This document shows, piece after piece, positions 43,216 to 52,016 of a stretch of DNA of 64,000 bases. The stretch covers positions 1 to 64,000 of the forward strand of contig CAYTGM010000004.1 in the NCBI GenBank assembly GCA_964437365.1. Direction: 5' to 3'. Within the stretch, counting starts at the first letter, position 1; each line of letters opens with the position of its first letter. Made by a program: the position numbers and the translations under genes. This DNA is from CAYTGM01 sp964437365 (GTDB lineage: Bacteria > Sumerlaeota > Sumerlaeia > SLMS01). The notes beneath the pieces are model-generated. The model saw only the letters and a list, made by a program, of their open reading frames with translations. It made no database searches and had not been told where the DNA came from.

Positions 43216-43995
43216 CTAAGATCGCCTGAAGAGTGACTTAAGCTTTCCAACAATACCCGCGCCCTCGCTGTCCACCGCTCCCGTAGAAGATGTTTCTATA
43301 TTGATCTGTTTTTGCTCAGCAGGGAGCTGCTCATAATCCGCTAGAGCAGGCGAAACGAATTTGGCAGCAGCCTTTTCGAAGGTCTCCATATTCTCAGGGT
43401 AACCAACCACGTTCAGGGAAAGAACGATAAAAGAGTCCCGACCATCTTTTTTACTGAACTCTTCTAATCGAGAAATGTCGTGACCATCTATACCGGGCAC
43501 ATATTCAGAAAATGCGTGAAGGTTTCGGAGCGACAGAACGGCTTCTCTTGCTTTCGAAGCAACGAGATAGTTTGCGGCATTTTCGGCATAGGCAGTGGCA
43601 ACGCGCCAGCGCTCTCTCGTGTCAGAATCCCCCTCGTCGTAATCGCGGGCGAGAAGACGGATAAAGTTATTCTTGGGAAGAGTCATGAGCTTACGCTCGA
43701 GGATGAGCATTGGGGAGAAAAATGGCCAGAATTGCTCCGAGTCTTTGAAGGCACTTATGGCATGCTCAATCCTTGTCAATGCCACCTCGACAGAGGTCTC
43801 GTAGGGATTTCGTTCTCCCGCGATTCCTCCCCGAGCTTCGACGTCATCACCGGGGTTCCAGATATTTCTTCCTCCAAATAGGAAGAACCAGGAAAAAGGA
43901 ATCGATGAGGAGGAATAGAGCGTTTGGTACTTCTCGGGTGCGACAGCTCCATGTCCTGTTCTTGAGCGAGTATGAATCAAGTGTGAAGTGGCCAT
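43216..43995 (-). CDS. Hypothetical protein, unknown family
   Basis: About 259 residues from ATG 43995 (a TTG just before it is also possible). No signal peptide is evident. The N-terminus has Phe/Trp-rich IPFSWFFLFGGRNIW, then helical segments (TSVEVALTRIEHAISAFKDS, WRVATAYAENAANYLVASKA). The C-terminus ends in a basic GKLKSLFRRS. I recognise no family. The gene is convergent with the four-helix protein, 17 bp apart. Confidence 0.55.
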   Translation of the reverse strand: MATSHLIHTRSRTGHGAVAPEKYQTLYSSSSIPFSWFFLFGGRNIWNPGDDVEARGGIAGERNPYETSVEVALTRIEHAISAFKDSEQFWPFFSPMLILERKLMTLPKNNFIRLLARDYDEGDSDTRERWRVATAYAENAANYLVASKAREAVLSLRNLHAFSEYVPGIDGHDISRLEEFSKKDGRDSFIVLSLNVVGYPENMETFEKAAAKFVSPALADYEQLPAEQKQINIETSSTGAVDSEGAGIVGKLKSLFRRS

Positions 43996-44291
43996 CAATA
44001 TCTCTAAAGCAGCTGGATGAAGTTTCGTTGAGCAATTTTCGTAAAGGTTAGGACATGCCTGAGCAGGTAGCCACCTTTTTTCTGCGGTGGTTTGTGGTCA
44101 TTTTCTCAAAGGGGCAAGTGTTCCTTGAAATAGAGAAGAGATGAGAGAACATGAGAGAAAGGCTGTTTTTTTGTACGAAGGTGTTTTTTCTCGTGACAAA
44201 TCCTCTTACAGTCATTTAGTTGCACGTGTAAGTGGTTACTCCAGCGTCGGGTAACGAGATTTACACTTACCTCCCGTCTAAGTTCACTACA

Positions 44292-45041
44292 ATGAATCAA
44301 AAATATGCCCCTTTCGTTGCCTTGGCTTCTCTCAAGGCATATCAACAATTAAGCGATCTCCTGAAGAGGTGGAATGAGGAACCCTCAAGAGCATTGATTG
44401 AAGATGCTGCCCGGTTTGGTCAGCAGAAAGCCTTAGAATTGATGTTCCCAGGCTTAATCAAAATACCCTTTGTGCAGGACCCGACTCGGGATGTTGTTCT
44501 ATCTCTCAGATATATGTATGAAGAGGATCCGGAGGGCCTGTCGCCAGAGAGTCATTTAGCCGATACCTCATCGGCCCTGGCAGCGAACTCCGCTCCGACT
44601 CAAAGCCCCGAAGACACCCAGCAATTGTCGGACACCGCCGTCCGCGCCTTGAAGAGAGCTGCGCAATTAAAAAGCAGCCCTTCACCCAGCTCCTCAATGA
44701 GCGACTCATCAGTTAGGCGCTCTCGGCCAAATTCACGTGATAGCTCTCAAGTATTGAAGCTGTCAGCGAGTGACTTACGGAAAGAGGGACTGCTTGACGA
44801 AGAATCCTCCTCAAGACGTGAGAGAATACCCGCTTCTTCCCGCTATAAATTGAGCACGGCATCTGCCGTTCGCATCAACAAAGCTGAGGTCACAGAACGA
44901 CCAGGCGTGTCGAATAGTGACCAGGCGCCAACCTCTCAGTCAAACCTGAGAAAGATAGACAGACCCTCAGGTAGTTTTCCCTGGGAGAAACCAGCTCAAG
45001 GTAAAGATTCAGGCAGCAGCTTTATCGATCTTGGCGACTAA
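44292..45041 (+). CDS. Hypothetical protein with disordered Ser-rich C-terminus
   Basis: About 249 residues from the ATG at 44292; a frame open from 44232 has no domain-like N-terminus. Residues 1-75 are predicted helical (LASLKAYQQLSDLLKRWNEE). The rest is Ser/Arg/Pro-rich and likely disordered (SSPSPSSSMSDSSVRRSRPN), ending GKDSGSSFIDLGD. No signal peptide or membrane segment. The last 4 bp overlap the convergent pullulanase gene. Function unknown. Confidence 0.6.
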   Translation: MNQKYAPFVALASLKAYQQLSDLLKRWNEEPSRALIEDAARFGQQKALELMFPGLIKIPFVQDPTRDVVLSLRYMYEEDPEGLSPESHLADTSSALAANSAPTQSPEDTQQLSDTAVRALKRAAQLKSSPSPSSSMSDSSVRRSRPNSRDSSQVLKLSASDLRKEGLLDEESSSRRERIPASSRYKLSTASAVRINKAEVTERPGVSNSDQAPTSQSNLRKIDRPSGSFPWEKPAQGKDSGSSFIDLGD

Positions 45042-47605
45042 CGAGCAATCAACGTCAGCGACTTGGCTTCGACACTGAGACTTTCTTCTACGGATTGGAG
45101 GCTTTCAGTGCTGACATCAGTTCCGTGGGCATAGACATCAAACTTCCCTGAAACAGGAATTTTGAATTCAAGTTCCTGACTTGTCGGGTTGATGAACACC
45201 AGGACATCGTTCCACTCTTCTCCATCCAGGTCTGTTCCATCCAGATGAAAAACGATGGTTTCGCTTGCCGGAAGATTCCCCTCATGAAAAGTGAGTCGGG
45301 AAGTGACTTCGCCTCGTGTAGACAATCGAAAAACTGGATGCTCACGCCTGAGAGCAATGAAGTCACGGTAGTATTCAAAGATCTCGCGATAGTCGACCTT
45401 TCTTGACCAATCGATCAGGTTGATATCATCACCTGCGTTATAGCTGTTGTGATTTCCCTGCTTCGTCCGGGCAAACTCGGAACCAGCATGAAAGAAAAGA
45501 ACCCCCTGAGAAACAGAAAGAATTCCAAAGGTCAACATCTGCATCCTCCGCAGTTCTTCCTCCGTTGTGTTGCCTGTTGATACGAGCAGCTTATCCCATA
45601 ATGTCAAATTGTCGTGGCAGGTGGCATAGTTGATCGACTCCCATGGATGCTCTGTCCAATCATTAATCCCTCCTTCGATGCCTGCTTTCACTTCACCTGA
45701 CCGACTTCCATTCTGAACATATCCTGGGTTTGAACCATCAGGTTCACCCTTTAACGCATTTCTAAAATGATCATTAAATGCACCGACCCCAGAACCTCGA
45801 ACAACATCCTTGTAAGTAATCCGATCTATACCAACACCGTCAGGTCCTGCAGCAGCCCATGGCTCACCATAAACAAGGACGTTCGGATAGATCGACTGGA
45901 GTTCTCTTTTGACCTCTTTCATTGTCTCCAGGTCAATCAAACCCATCAGGTCAAAACGGAAGCCATCGAAACCGTACTCCTCAACCCAGTAACGACAGGA
46001 GTCGACAATATACTGACGCCCCATTGGGGCTTCACTTCGAAACTCATTCCCAGTTCCTGAACCATTCCACATAGTACCATCAGGCTGGAAACGGTGATAA
46101 TATTTGGGAGCTAATTTCTCGAAGGTATTCTGCACACCGGTATGATTATAGACAACATCAAGAATGACACCAATACCAGCCTTCTTCAGTTCATGAACAA
46201 GAGTTTTGAGCTCATGAACCCTCGTCGCTCCCTGAATTTCTGTCGAGTACCATCCTTCTGGAGAGTTAAAGAACGCTGTCATATATCCCCAGTTGTAAAT
46301 TGTGTTATCCTCGTCGTTATCGAAGTCATGCAGAGGAAGAATTTGTACATGCGTAATTCCAAGTTCGAGAAGATGATCAATCCCTGTGCTTATAGTAGGT
46401 TTCTCAGGAAGGTGAGTTCCTGTCATCGCCATCCCCAGGTATTTGCCACGAAGCTCGGCTGGAACCCCTGAGTCTGGATCAATGCTGAAGTCTCTAACGT
46501 GTACTTCGTATATAACTGCATCCGTTGGAGAATCACCGTACTCAGGCCTGATAACGGGGCGAAACCCTTCTGGGTCCTGCGCACGTATATCCGTAATTCT
46601 GGCATATCCATCATCCCCCGTTGTATTTGTCGCATGAGGATCATTTGCCAAATGGGTTCCATAACGATCAGAAGAGAATCGGTAAGCGTAATGCACGCCC
46701 TCCAGGTCGCCTTCGACACTGAGCTCCCAGACACCATCACTTCTTTTCTCCATCTCTAGCTCCTCCGATGGCGAAGACGAGGATGCCTCTTCAAAAAGGA
46801 GAAGTTCCATCTTATCTGCCATAGGCGAGAAAATGCGAAACGTTGTCTGGTTTTTACTGTAGAGAGTACCCATTTTATCTTCAGTATAGAATAGGCTGCG
46901 ATCATCTAAAGCTTTTCTGGCAACTGAAATTGCAGGGTCGTAACCCTCAACTTGTACTTTATGCGCTGCATAGACGGCCTCCAGCGGCTCCTCCAGCTCT
47001 ATCTGAAAGAGACGTGACTTATTCCCTTCGAGTGAACGGACTTCGTCGATTTTAAGATCATTACCCGCTGAAGAAGTCACGTTTATGTTTTTCGAAAGAA
47101 AGTCATCACGATCAACGGCATGAGATAGAACAAGGGTCATGACATTAGCCCCATCAACATACGTCGCGGTGATCTTGGGGCTCGTATCTGGTTCACTTGT
47201 ATAGATATTTGGATCAGTACCTATTAACCAGATCTGTTGCCCCATAGAAGGGGTCCAGAACCGGTCTCCCCCATCTTTTTCATTCCAGTTTTCTCGCAAA
47301 CGAGGGATAATCCCTATCCTCTCGGCTTCGGAGTTATCATTTCCGTAAAGATCCTGATTGATAACAAAATAGACACCATATTCGGATCGACCGGATACAA
47401 ACACTTCCTGGTCGTCAGGATCCTCTTGATTTCTACCATCCCAGGTCCAGAGTCCTGCTCTTTCATAGTCTCCATCATAGCGATGGTAATGTACGACCAC
47501 TTCATTCTTGCCAGGTTGAACTTCAGCGAATCCCTGGGCGAAAAGACTCAGCAGTATACACACAAATGTGGAAAACATCTTCGAGCTTATAGAGCTAGTA
47601 GGCAT
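45038..47605 (-). CDS. Exported type I pullulanase (GH13)
   Basis: An 855-residue enzyme that cuts alpha-1,6 branches in pullulan- or glycogen-like glucans. The signal peptide is MFSTFVCILLSLFAQGFAEV. Next is a CBM41-like module (VVVHYHRYDGDYERAGLWTW), an Ig-like spacer (around 145-230), a CBM48-like N-domain (around 255-345), and the GH13 barrel. Catalytic residues are in GFRFDLMGLID (nucleophile Asp), YGEPWAAAGPDG (acid Glu) and YATCHDNLTLWD (third Asp). The YNWGY motif is present. The C-terminal beta domain is normal in length. AAGGA lies upstream of the ATG at 47605. The signal peptide indicates action outside the cytoplasm, unlike the two GH57 enzymes. Confidence 0.93.
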   Translation of the reverse strand: MPTSSISSKMFSTFVCILLSLFAQGFAEVQPGKNEVVVHYHRYDGDYERAGLWTWDGRNQEDPDDQEVFVSGRSEYGVYFVINQDLYGNDNSEAERIGIIPRLRENWNEKDGGDRFWTPSMGQQIWLIGTDPNIYTSEPDTSPKITATYVDGANVMTLVLSHAVDRDDFLSKNINVTSSAGNDLKIDEVRSLEGNKSRLFQIELEEPLEAVYAAHKVQVEGYDPAISVARKALDDRSLFYTEDKMGTLYSKNQTTFRIFSPMADKMELLLFEEASSSSPSEELEMEKRSDGVWELSVEGDLEGVHYAYRFSSDRYGTHLANDPHATNTTGDDGYARITDIRAQDPEGFRPVIRPEYGDSPTDAVIYEVHVRDFSIDPDSGVPAELRGKYLGMAMTGTHLPEKPTISTGIDHLLELGITHVQILPLHDFDNDEDNTIYNWGYMTAFFNSPEGWYSTEIQGATRVHELKTLVHELKKAGIGVILDVVYNHTGVQNTFEKLAPKYYHRFQPDGTMWNGSGTGNEFRSEAPMGRQYIVDSCRYWVEEYGFDGFRFDLMGLIDLETMKEVKRELQSIYPNVLVYGEPWAAAGPDGVGIDRITYKDVVRGSGVGAFNDHFRNALKGEPDGSNPGYVQNGSRSGEVKAGIEGGINDWTEHPWESINYATCHDNLTLWDKLLVSTGNTTEEELRRMQMLTFGILSVSQGVLFFHAGSEFARTKQGNHNSYNAGDDINLIDWSRKVDYREIFEYYRDFIALRREHPVFRLSTRGEVTSRLTFHEGNLPASETIVFHLDGTDLDGEEWNDVLVFINPTSQELEFKIPVSGKFDVYAHGTDVSTESLQSVEESLSVEAKSLTLIAR

Positions 47606-47748
47606 GACTCGTCCTTATAGTTGATTCCAGAGAGAATAGATTTCGGGAAGCTAGTCGGGACTCATTTCCTCTGCAAGCAATAATTTTAATCAGTGTTTTT
47701 GCACACTTTTTTTCCGAAGCATCCAACTGTAGCTGGTTGAAAGTTTAC

Positions 47749-49323
47749 TTACTTTTGAATGATATGCGAAATATGAAATGGAGGCCAATCGTTCTCATTC
47801 TCGGGGGCAAACCGTGGGATGATCTCCAGATGCAGAATAGGAAGATTGTCTTGCGGAATCCGGAATCGCTTCTTCACCCATCGTTTTCCTGATCCTCTTA
47901 GAATTCCGCATTCCCTCCCATTGATCAGAACAGCAGCGTGCTTGCTGTTGGAATCACATTCGGAGTAATAGCGCACGATGAGTTGCTCGCCGTTTGTTTT
48001 TCTTTGGAGGACGACGTCCGCTTTGCCAACGACTTCTCTGCAAGGCCTTCCGTTTATTGTATTGATGATGCTCCAACCATTGTCGAGGAGGAGAGTCGAC
48101 GCTTTTCCAATATTAATCGAGGAAGGAAATTTCCCAGGTTCTTGAGACAGGATCTTCCTTCTGATCCCTCGAAGTTCACGGGTTCCTCTTTCCAGATCGG
48201 CAATTGTTTTTTCCTGGTCATATTTAACGTATATCTCAAGAATCTCATCGATCTTTATTGTACAATTTTCATCGGGAGATAGCGGCGGTTCAATCTTTGT
48301 CTCAGAGCGCTCTCCATATATATTCACAGCAACTGAAACTGGAAACAACTTGGCTTGCTTCCAACCTTTAACGGTCTGTCCTGGATGGAGTTTTCTATAT
48401 ACGACCTTTTGAAGCATCCTCTTGAGGAATGTTGAGTCTTCGTCGAGAGGAAAAGGCCAGTATTGCACTTGAACGTTCTTCGCTGACGACCGAAGTGGAG
48501 CGAGGTAATCATTCAGAGTAGGGGCCTGCTCATTCATGCCTACTTGCCTGTCTACGGTATCTTCATGAATGGCTTCTTCTTTGTCAAGAATCCCTCTGGC
48601 TGGTTCGGCGCAGAGAAGCACCCTCCCGCCCATTTTAGTAACCCGGAGCATCTCAGAGACAGCTTCACGAGGTCGGTCTACATGGTGCAGCATCGCCCGA
48701 CAGAATGAAACATCGAAGTAATCGTCTGCAAAAGGCAGTCGCTGTATATCACAGACAACTCTTGAAAAATACTTCTTAAACCCTTGTGGGTCGCGAATAA
48801 AGTAATCTTTGCCGTTGATGCTGAATGGTTGAGGATCTCCTCTGCCGATATCTTCGAAATTGGCATAACGCGCCATGGAAATCTCAGTCTCTGTTGCCAC
48901 AACATCGATTCCCTGTTCTGCGAACCACGAACTTGTTTCAAACATACCCGCACCGCAATCGAGCAGCCTGAGAGGCCTGTGTCCCGGTAAATGCTGGACT
49001 GTCTGCTCAAAGCAGTCGTCAGCAAGGAGCTGAGCTCCGGCGTCCTGCTGAGTCTTTTTCTCATTTACTTTTTTGGGCTCAGGATTCTTGAGGTTTTGAG
49101 CAATGATTTCACGTCGTCCCGTGAGCTCTTTCAATATAGACGCCCATGCCTGGTCAATAACAGCAAGATAAGCGACACCGCTCTCTATAGGGTAGCTGAA
49201 CCGTCCATCTTCTGTGGAAAGGCTTCCCGATTGAATCGTCTCCTGATCGTAAATTGCGTTCTTGACGACGAGAGGTTTTCCACTTTGAGGGCAGATCAGC
49301 CCTTCCACGAGATGAGACTTCAT
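47749..49323 (-). CDS. Trm112-like and SAM-methyltransferase protein with C-terminal jelly-roll domain
   Basis: A 524-residue protein in three parts. Residues 1-60 resemble a Trm112-like zinc-free segment (LVEGLICPQSGKPLVV ... FSYPIESGVAYL). A class I SAM-methyltransferase domain follows (around 105-260), with RPLRLLDCGAGMFETSSWFA, VVATETEIS, DDYFDVSFCRAMLHHVDRPR and GGRVLLCAEPA. The last 160 residues include a beta-sandwich (LIVRYYSECDS, AAVLINGRECGIL, LPILHLEIIPRFAPENE) similar in style to the separate protein at 23873-24313. Such proteins occur in glycan clusters and modify sugars or peptides at the cell surface. The target is unknown. Confidence 0.8.
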   Translation of the reverse strand: MKSHLVEGLICPQSGKPLVVKNAIYDQETIQSGSLSTEDGRFSYPIESGVAYLAVIDQAWASILKELTGRREIIAQNLKNPEPKKVNEKKTQQDAGAQLLADDCFEQTVQHLPGHRPLRLLDCGAGMFETSSWFAEQGIDVVATETEISMARYANFEDIGRGDPQPFSINGKDYFIRDPQGFKKYFSRVVCDIQRLPFADDYFDVSFCRAMLHHVDRPREAVSEMLRVTKMGGRVLLCAEPARGILDKEEAIHEDTVDRQVGMNEQAPTLNDYLAPLRSSAKNVQVQYWPFPLDEDSTFLKRMLQKVVYRKLHPGQTVKGWKQAKLFPVSVAVNIYGERSETKIEPPLSPDENCTIKIDEILEIYVKYDQEKTIADLERGTRELRGIRRKILSQEPGKFPSSINIGKASTLLLDNGWSIINTINGRPCREVVGKADVVLQRKTNGEQLIVRYYSECDSNSKHAAVLINGRECGILRGSGKRWVKKRFRIPQDNLPILHLEIIPRFAPENENDWPPFHISHIIQK

Positions 49324-49411
49324 AAGTTCTGACAGGCTTCTTTCAGATGATGGAGTAACGCTTAATGATTGGAGGGAGAGGTCAACGGAAAGCGTTGCGA
49401 CGACTGTGATA

Positions 49412-49783
49412 CTATTGATGTATGAGTCTTTCCAGCTTCACTAAAAGATCGTCGAGTTGAAAGGGCTTTGTGATGAACTCATTTGCCCCGACGGACCTAG
49501 CCCATTCCTCATCGCTCTTTCCACTTTCCGAAGTGACCCCTGTCATCATCAGAACGGGAATGCTGGAAATCTCGGGGTCATTTCTGATGATTGTGAGGAC
49601 TTCAAAGCCACTCATTTCTGGCATCGCGACGTCCAGGCATATCGCTGCGGGCTTGAGCTCTCTGGCCATCCTGAGACCCTCCTTCCCATTCTCCGCATGA
49701 AGACAATCATGATCTCGCGACTCGAAATAGAGCCGTAAAACTTCTCGTACTTCTGGTTCATCATCGATGATCAAAAACTTCAT
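49412..49783 (-). CDS. Single-domain response regulator
   Basis: A 123-residue CheY-like receiver. The start is ATG at 49783, giving MKFLIIDDEPEVREVL; the acidic pair is DDE. The phosphoacceptor Asp is in AICLDVAMPEMSGFEV (around 52), the conserved Thr in LMMTGVT, and the Lys in FITKPFQLDDL. All key residues are intact, unlike the receiver at 17702. No output domain and no kinase gene nearby, so it should be phosphorylated by a kinase encoded elsewhere and act by protein-protein binding. Confidence 0.93.
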   Translation of the reverse strand: MKFLIIDDEPEVREVLRLYFESRDHDCLHAENGKEGLRMARELKPAAICLDVAMPEMSGFEVLTIIRNDPEISSIPVLMMTGVTSESGKSDEEWARSVGANEFITKPFQLDDLLVKLERLIHQ

Positions 49784-49845
49784 AGCCCGAGCTCTTGCGG
49801 TCCGATACCTTTTAATGATTCCACTGATACTAACTGAAATGCGAA

Positions 49846-49881
49846 GTGCCCTCAAGAGCGAACTCTTGAGGGCACTTTTTT
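49846..49881 (+). terminator. Strong hairpin with plus-strand T-tract
   Basis: A perfect 13-bp stem (49846-49858 with 49863-49875), a CGAA tetraloop, and six T on the plus strand. On the minus strand only CTTCGCATTT follows. It lies between the prepilin and the response regulator, both minus strand, so it probably acts as a terminator in both directions. Plus-strand transcription ending here has no gene to account for it. Confidence 0.8.
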
Positions 49882-49904
49882 CAACTTAAGATTTGACGAT
49901 TTAA

Positions 49905-50651
49905 TCAGTTAAATTCGTTCTTAACGCGGTCAAACTTAGGGATCTCGTTTTCAATTGGTCCGGGACCGCCGCCTATACGCACAATATCTCCGGTCGAAAC
50001 GGTTCCATTAGTCGGGTCATAATCCATTCCAAAATCATTCATGGTGCCTTGGCCGGCATAACCGCCTCCGAAAGCGTTGATCTGATCCGGACCAGCACTG
50101 ACAACATGCCATTCTGCGCCTGAAGTAATCCCGGCGCAGCGGGTTCCACCAAGAAGTCCGTTTCGGCTCGCACAAACGGTTGCAGCATCGACGTAGTCGT
50201 AGGTGTCGTATGCATTGTTTGGATTCTTGGGACCTTGAGCCGTTGTTGTTGCAACTTTCTGGTTACCGGGGATGAAGGGATCTCTAAATGCAGAGGACAG
50301 ATAAGAAATGGGTGAGGTCAGCCAAATGAAACGAGAGCTGACTCCCGGTGAACCTGGATTAAAGATGCTCTCGCCGTTAACAAAAGTGGCAGGAGCGGGT
50401 GAAGGGAATCCAGGATAGTTCCAGGCCGTCGCTGTGGGGGCAATCAGTGATGGATACCTGCTATTGTCGACAAAGTAAGATTCAATGGCGGTTGCCATGG
50501 TTCTAATGTCGGACTTTGCTCTGGAAACCTTTGCACGGGTTTGAGCCTCCAGAAAGTTGGGGACGGCAATCGCCGCCAGGATGGCAATGATGGCCACAAC
50601 GATCAAAAGTTCGATCAGGGTGAAGCCTTTCTCTCTAAACATGTTTTTCAC
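49905..50651 (-). CDS. Type IV prepilin-like protein (long form)
   Basis: A 248-residue prepilin. The start is GTG at 50651, with AAGGAG 6 nt upstream (50658-50663); this gives a nine-residue leader MKNMFREKG cut before FTLIELLIVVAIIAILAAIA. The N-methylated Phe and Glu5 are present. ESYFVDNSRYPSL follows the pilin helix, a pattern common in candidate-phylum prepilins. The C-terminal domain (residues 110-248) has a Cys pair (VCASRNGLLGGTRCAG) and a WHVVSAGPDQINAFGG motif. It could form a type IV pilus or a type II secretion pseudopilus. No pilus assembly genes are nearby. The MglA block at 12-19 kb may control its pilus. Confidence 0.9.
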   Translation of the reverse strand: MKNMFREKGFTLIELLIVVAIIAILAAIAVPNFLEAQTRAKVSRAKSDIRTMATAIESYFVDNSRYPSLIAPTATAWNYPGFPSPAPATFVNGESIFNPGSPGVSSRFIWLTSPISYLSSAFRDPFIPGNQKVATTTAQGPKNPNNAYDTYDYVDAATVCASRNGLLGGTRCAGITSGAEWHVVSAGPDQINAFGGGYAGQGTMNDFGMDYDPTNGTVSTGDIVRIGGGPGPIENEIPKFDRVKNEFN

Positions 50652-50831
50652 AAAACACTCCTTCAGTTTGGGGGTAATTTTTTTGCACATGATGAATAGT
50701 ATTATGAATCATCATTATCATGGAGAGTATGTTGCAGAAATGCGACACTGCAACTAAAAATGAGTTCTACTCCGTGCTTTTGGGCCTAAAACACGTTTTT
50801 CTTAATGTCTTTTTGAAAGTTTAGCTATTGA

Positions 50832-51932
50832 TTAATCGCGCATTGAAAGCATTCGCTCAAGAGCAATCAAGCTCCATCGCGTCGTTTCTTTGTCTACTTT
50901 AATTTCATTCGTCAACTTGCCTGCGCAGAGCTCCTCGAGCCGCTCCAGGAGAGCTTCCGGTGAAATACGAAACATGGTCGAGCATTGGCAAGCAAAGGGA
51001 GCCAAAGTGCAGATAAACTTATCTTTATGCTCATTCGCCAATCTGTTCACCAGATGATGCTCTGTTCCGACCGCCCATTTAGAACCCGCTGGAGAAGCTT
51101 CAATTGTTTCAATGATCTGACGGGTGGAGCCAACATGATCAGCCTTCTGGACGACCTCCCAGCTGCACTCAGGGTGAACGAGCACCTTAATACCTGGGTA
51201 CCTTTGCTTCATGATCTCCGGATGCTGGGCCTGAAAGTTCTGATGAACGCTGCAATGCCCTCTCCACAGAATTGCTTTTGCCCGCGCATAAACCTCGGGA
51301 TTATTCCCGCCTGATTTTTCGTGAGGGTCATGGGGATCGTAGACGACCATATCATCCAGTGCTATTCCAAGATCATAGCACGTATTTCTTCCCAGATGCT
51401 GATCAGGAAAAAAGAGAACCTTCTGTCCTTGTTCAAAGGCCCAGCGAACGATAGACTTTGCATTGGAGCTCGTACAGACAGCTCCACCATGCTTCCCACA
51501 AAACCCCTTCAGGGCTGCCGTCGAGTTGATATATGTTACCGGAATAATCTTCTCATTCGTCGAATCAGTCAAAACCTCCCAGGCGTCCTCGACTTGATCA
51601 ATCTCCGCCATATCAGCCATTGAGCACCCGGCACGCATATCAGGAAGAATGACATCAACATCATCATCTGTGAGCATGTCCGCCGTTTCGGCCATGAAGT
51701 GGACGCCGCAGAACACGACTGTTTTCAGGTTTTCTGCTTTGGAAGCCTTCATCGCAAGATCAAGGCTGTCTCCTCGAAAGTCGGCAAACTCAATCACTTC
51801 ATCACGCTGATAGTGATGGCCAAGAATCATCACGCTGGAACCCAGCTTTTTCTTAGCAGTGAGGATTGCTTCCTTGATCTCAGGAGAGACGGGTTCGTTT
51901 CCTACTAAAGGTGAAAGGATAGGAGCTTGCAA
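50832..51932 (-). CDS. nadA: Quinolinate synthase
   Basis: A 366-residue enzyme that makes quinolinate from iminoaspartate and dihydroxyacetone phosphate in NAD biosynthesis, with a [4Fe-4S] cluster. Signature motifs: SVMILGHHYQRDEVIEFADF, FCGVHFMAETADML, and VICKNPDK-type VLVHPECSWEVVQ. The three cluster Cys fall in FCGVHF, HPECSWEV and ACQCSTMF. The start is TTG at 51932 with an AGG 9 nt upstream; no better start precedes the conserved region. It stands alone between the prepilin and the acidic membrane protein gene, 84 bp from the latter. Confidence 0.96.
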   Translation of the reverse strand: MQAPILSPLVGNEPVSPEIKEAILTAKKKLGSSVMILGHHYQRDEVIEFADFRGDSLDLAMKASKAENLKTVVFCGVHFMAETADMLTDDDVDVILPDMRAGCSMADMAEIDQVEDAWEVLTDSTNEKIIPVTYINSTAALKGFCGKHGGAVCTSSNAKSIVRWAFEQGQKVLFFPDQHLGRNTCYDLGIALDDMVVYDPHDPHEKSGGNNPEVYARAKAILWRGHCSVHQNFQAQHPEIMKQRYPGIKVLVHPECSWEVVQKADHVGSTRQIIETIEASPAGSKWAVGTEHHLVNRLANEHKDKFICTLAPFACQCSTMFRISPEALLERLEELCAGKLTNEIKVDKETTRWSLIALERMLSMRD

Positions 51933-52016
51933 ATCAGTGTACCTGTATACTTCTTAGAGGCATTGCCCACAGGGAGGCAGCAATGCATCCAGTTCAATTT
52001 TGAAATCAGCTTGAGA

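Noticed and set aside
50652..50830. Sigma-54 promoter for the prepilin
   Set aside because: A TGTCGC..TGCA stretch is present, but it lacks the GG of the -24 element and its spacing is off by one.
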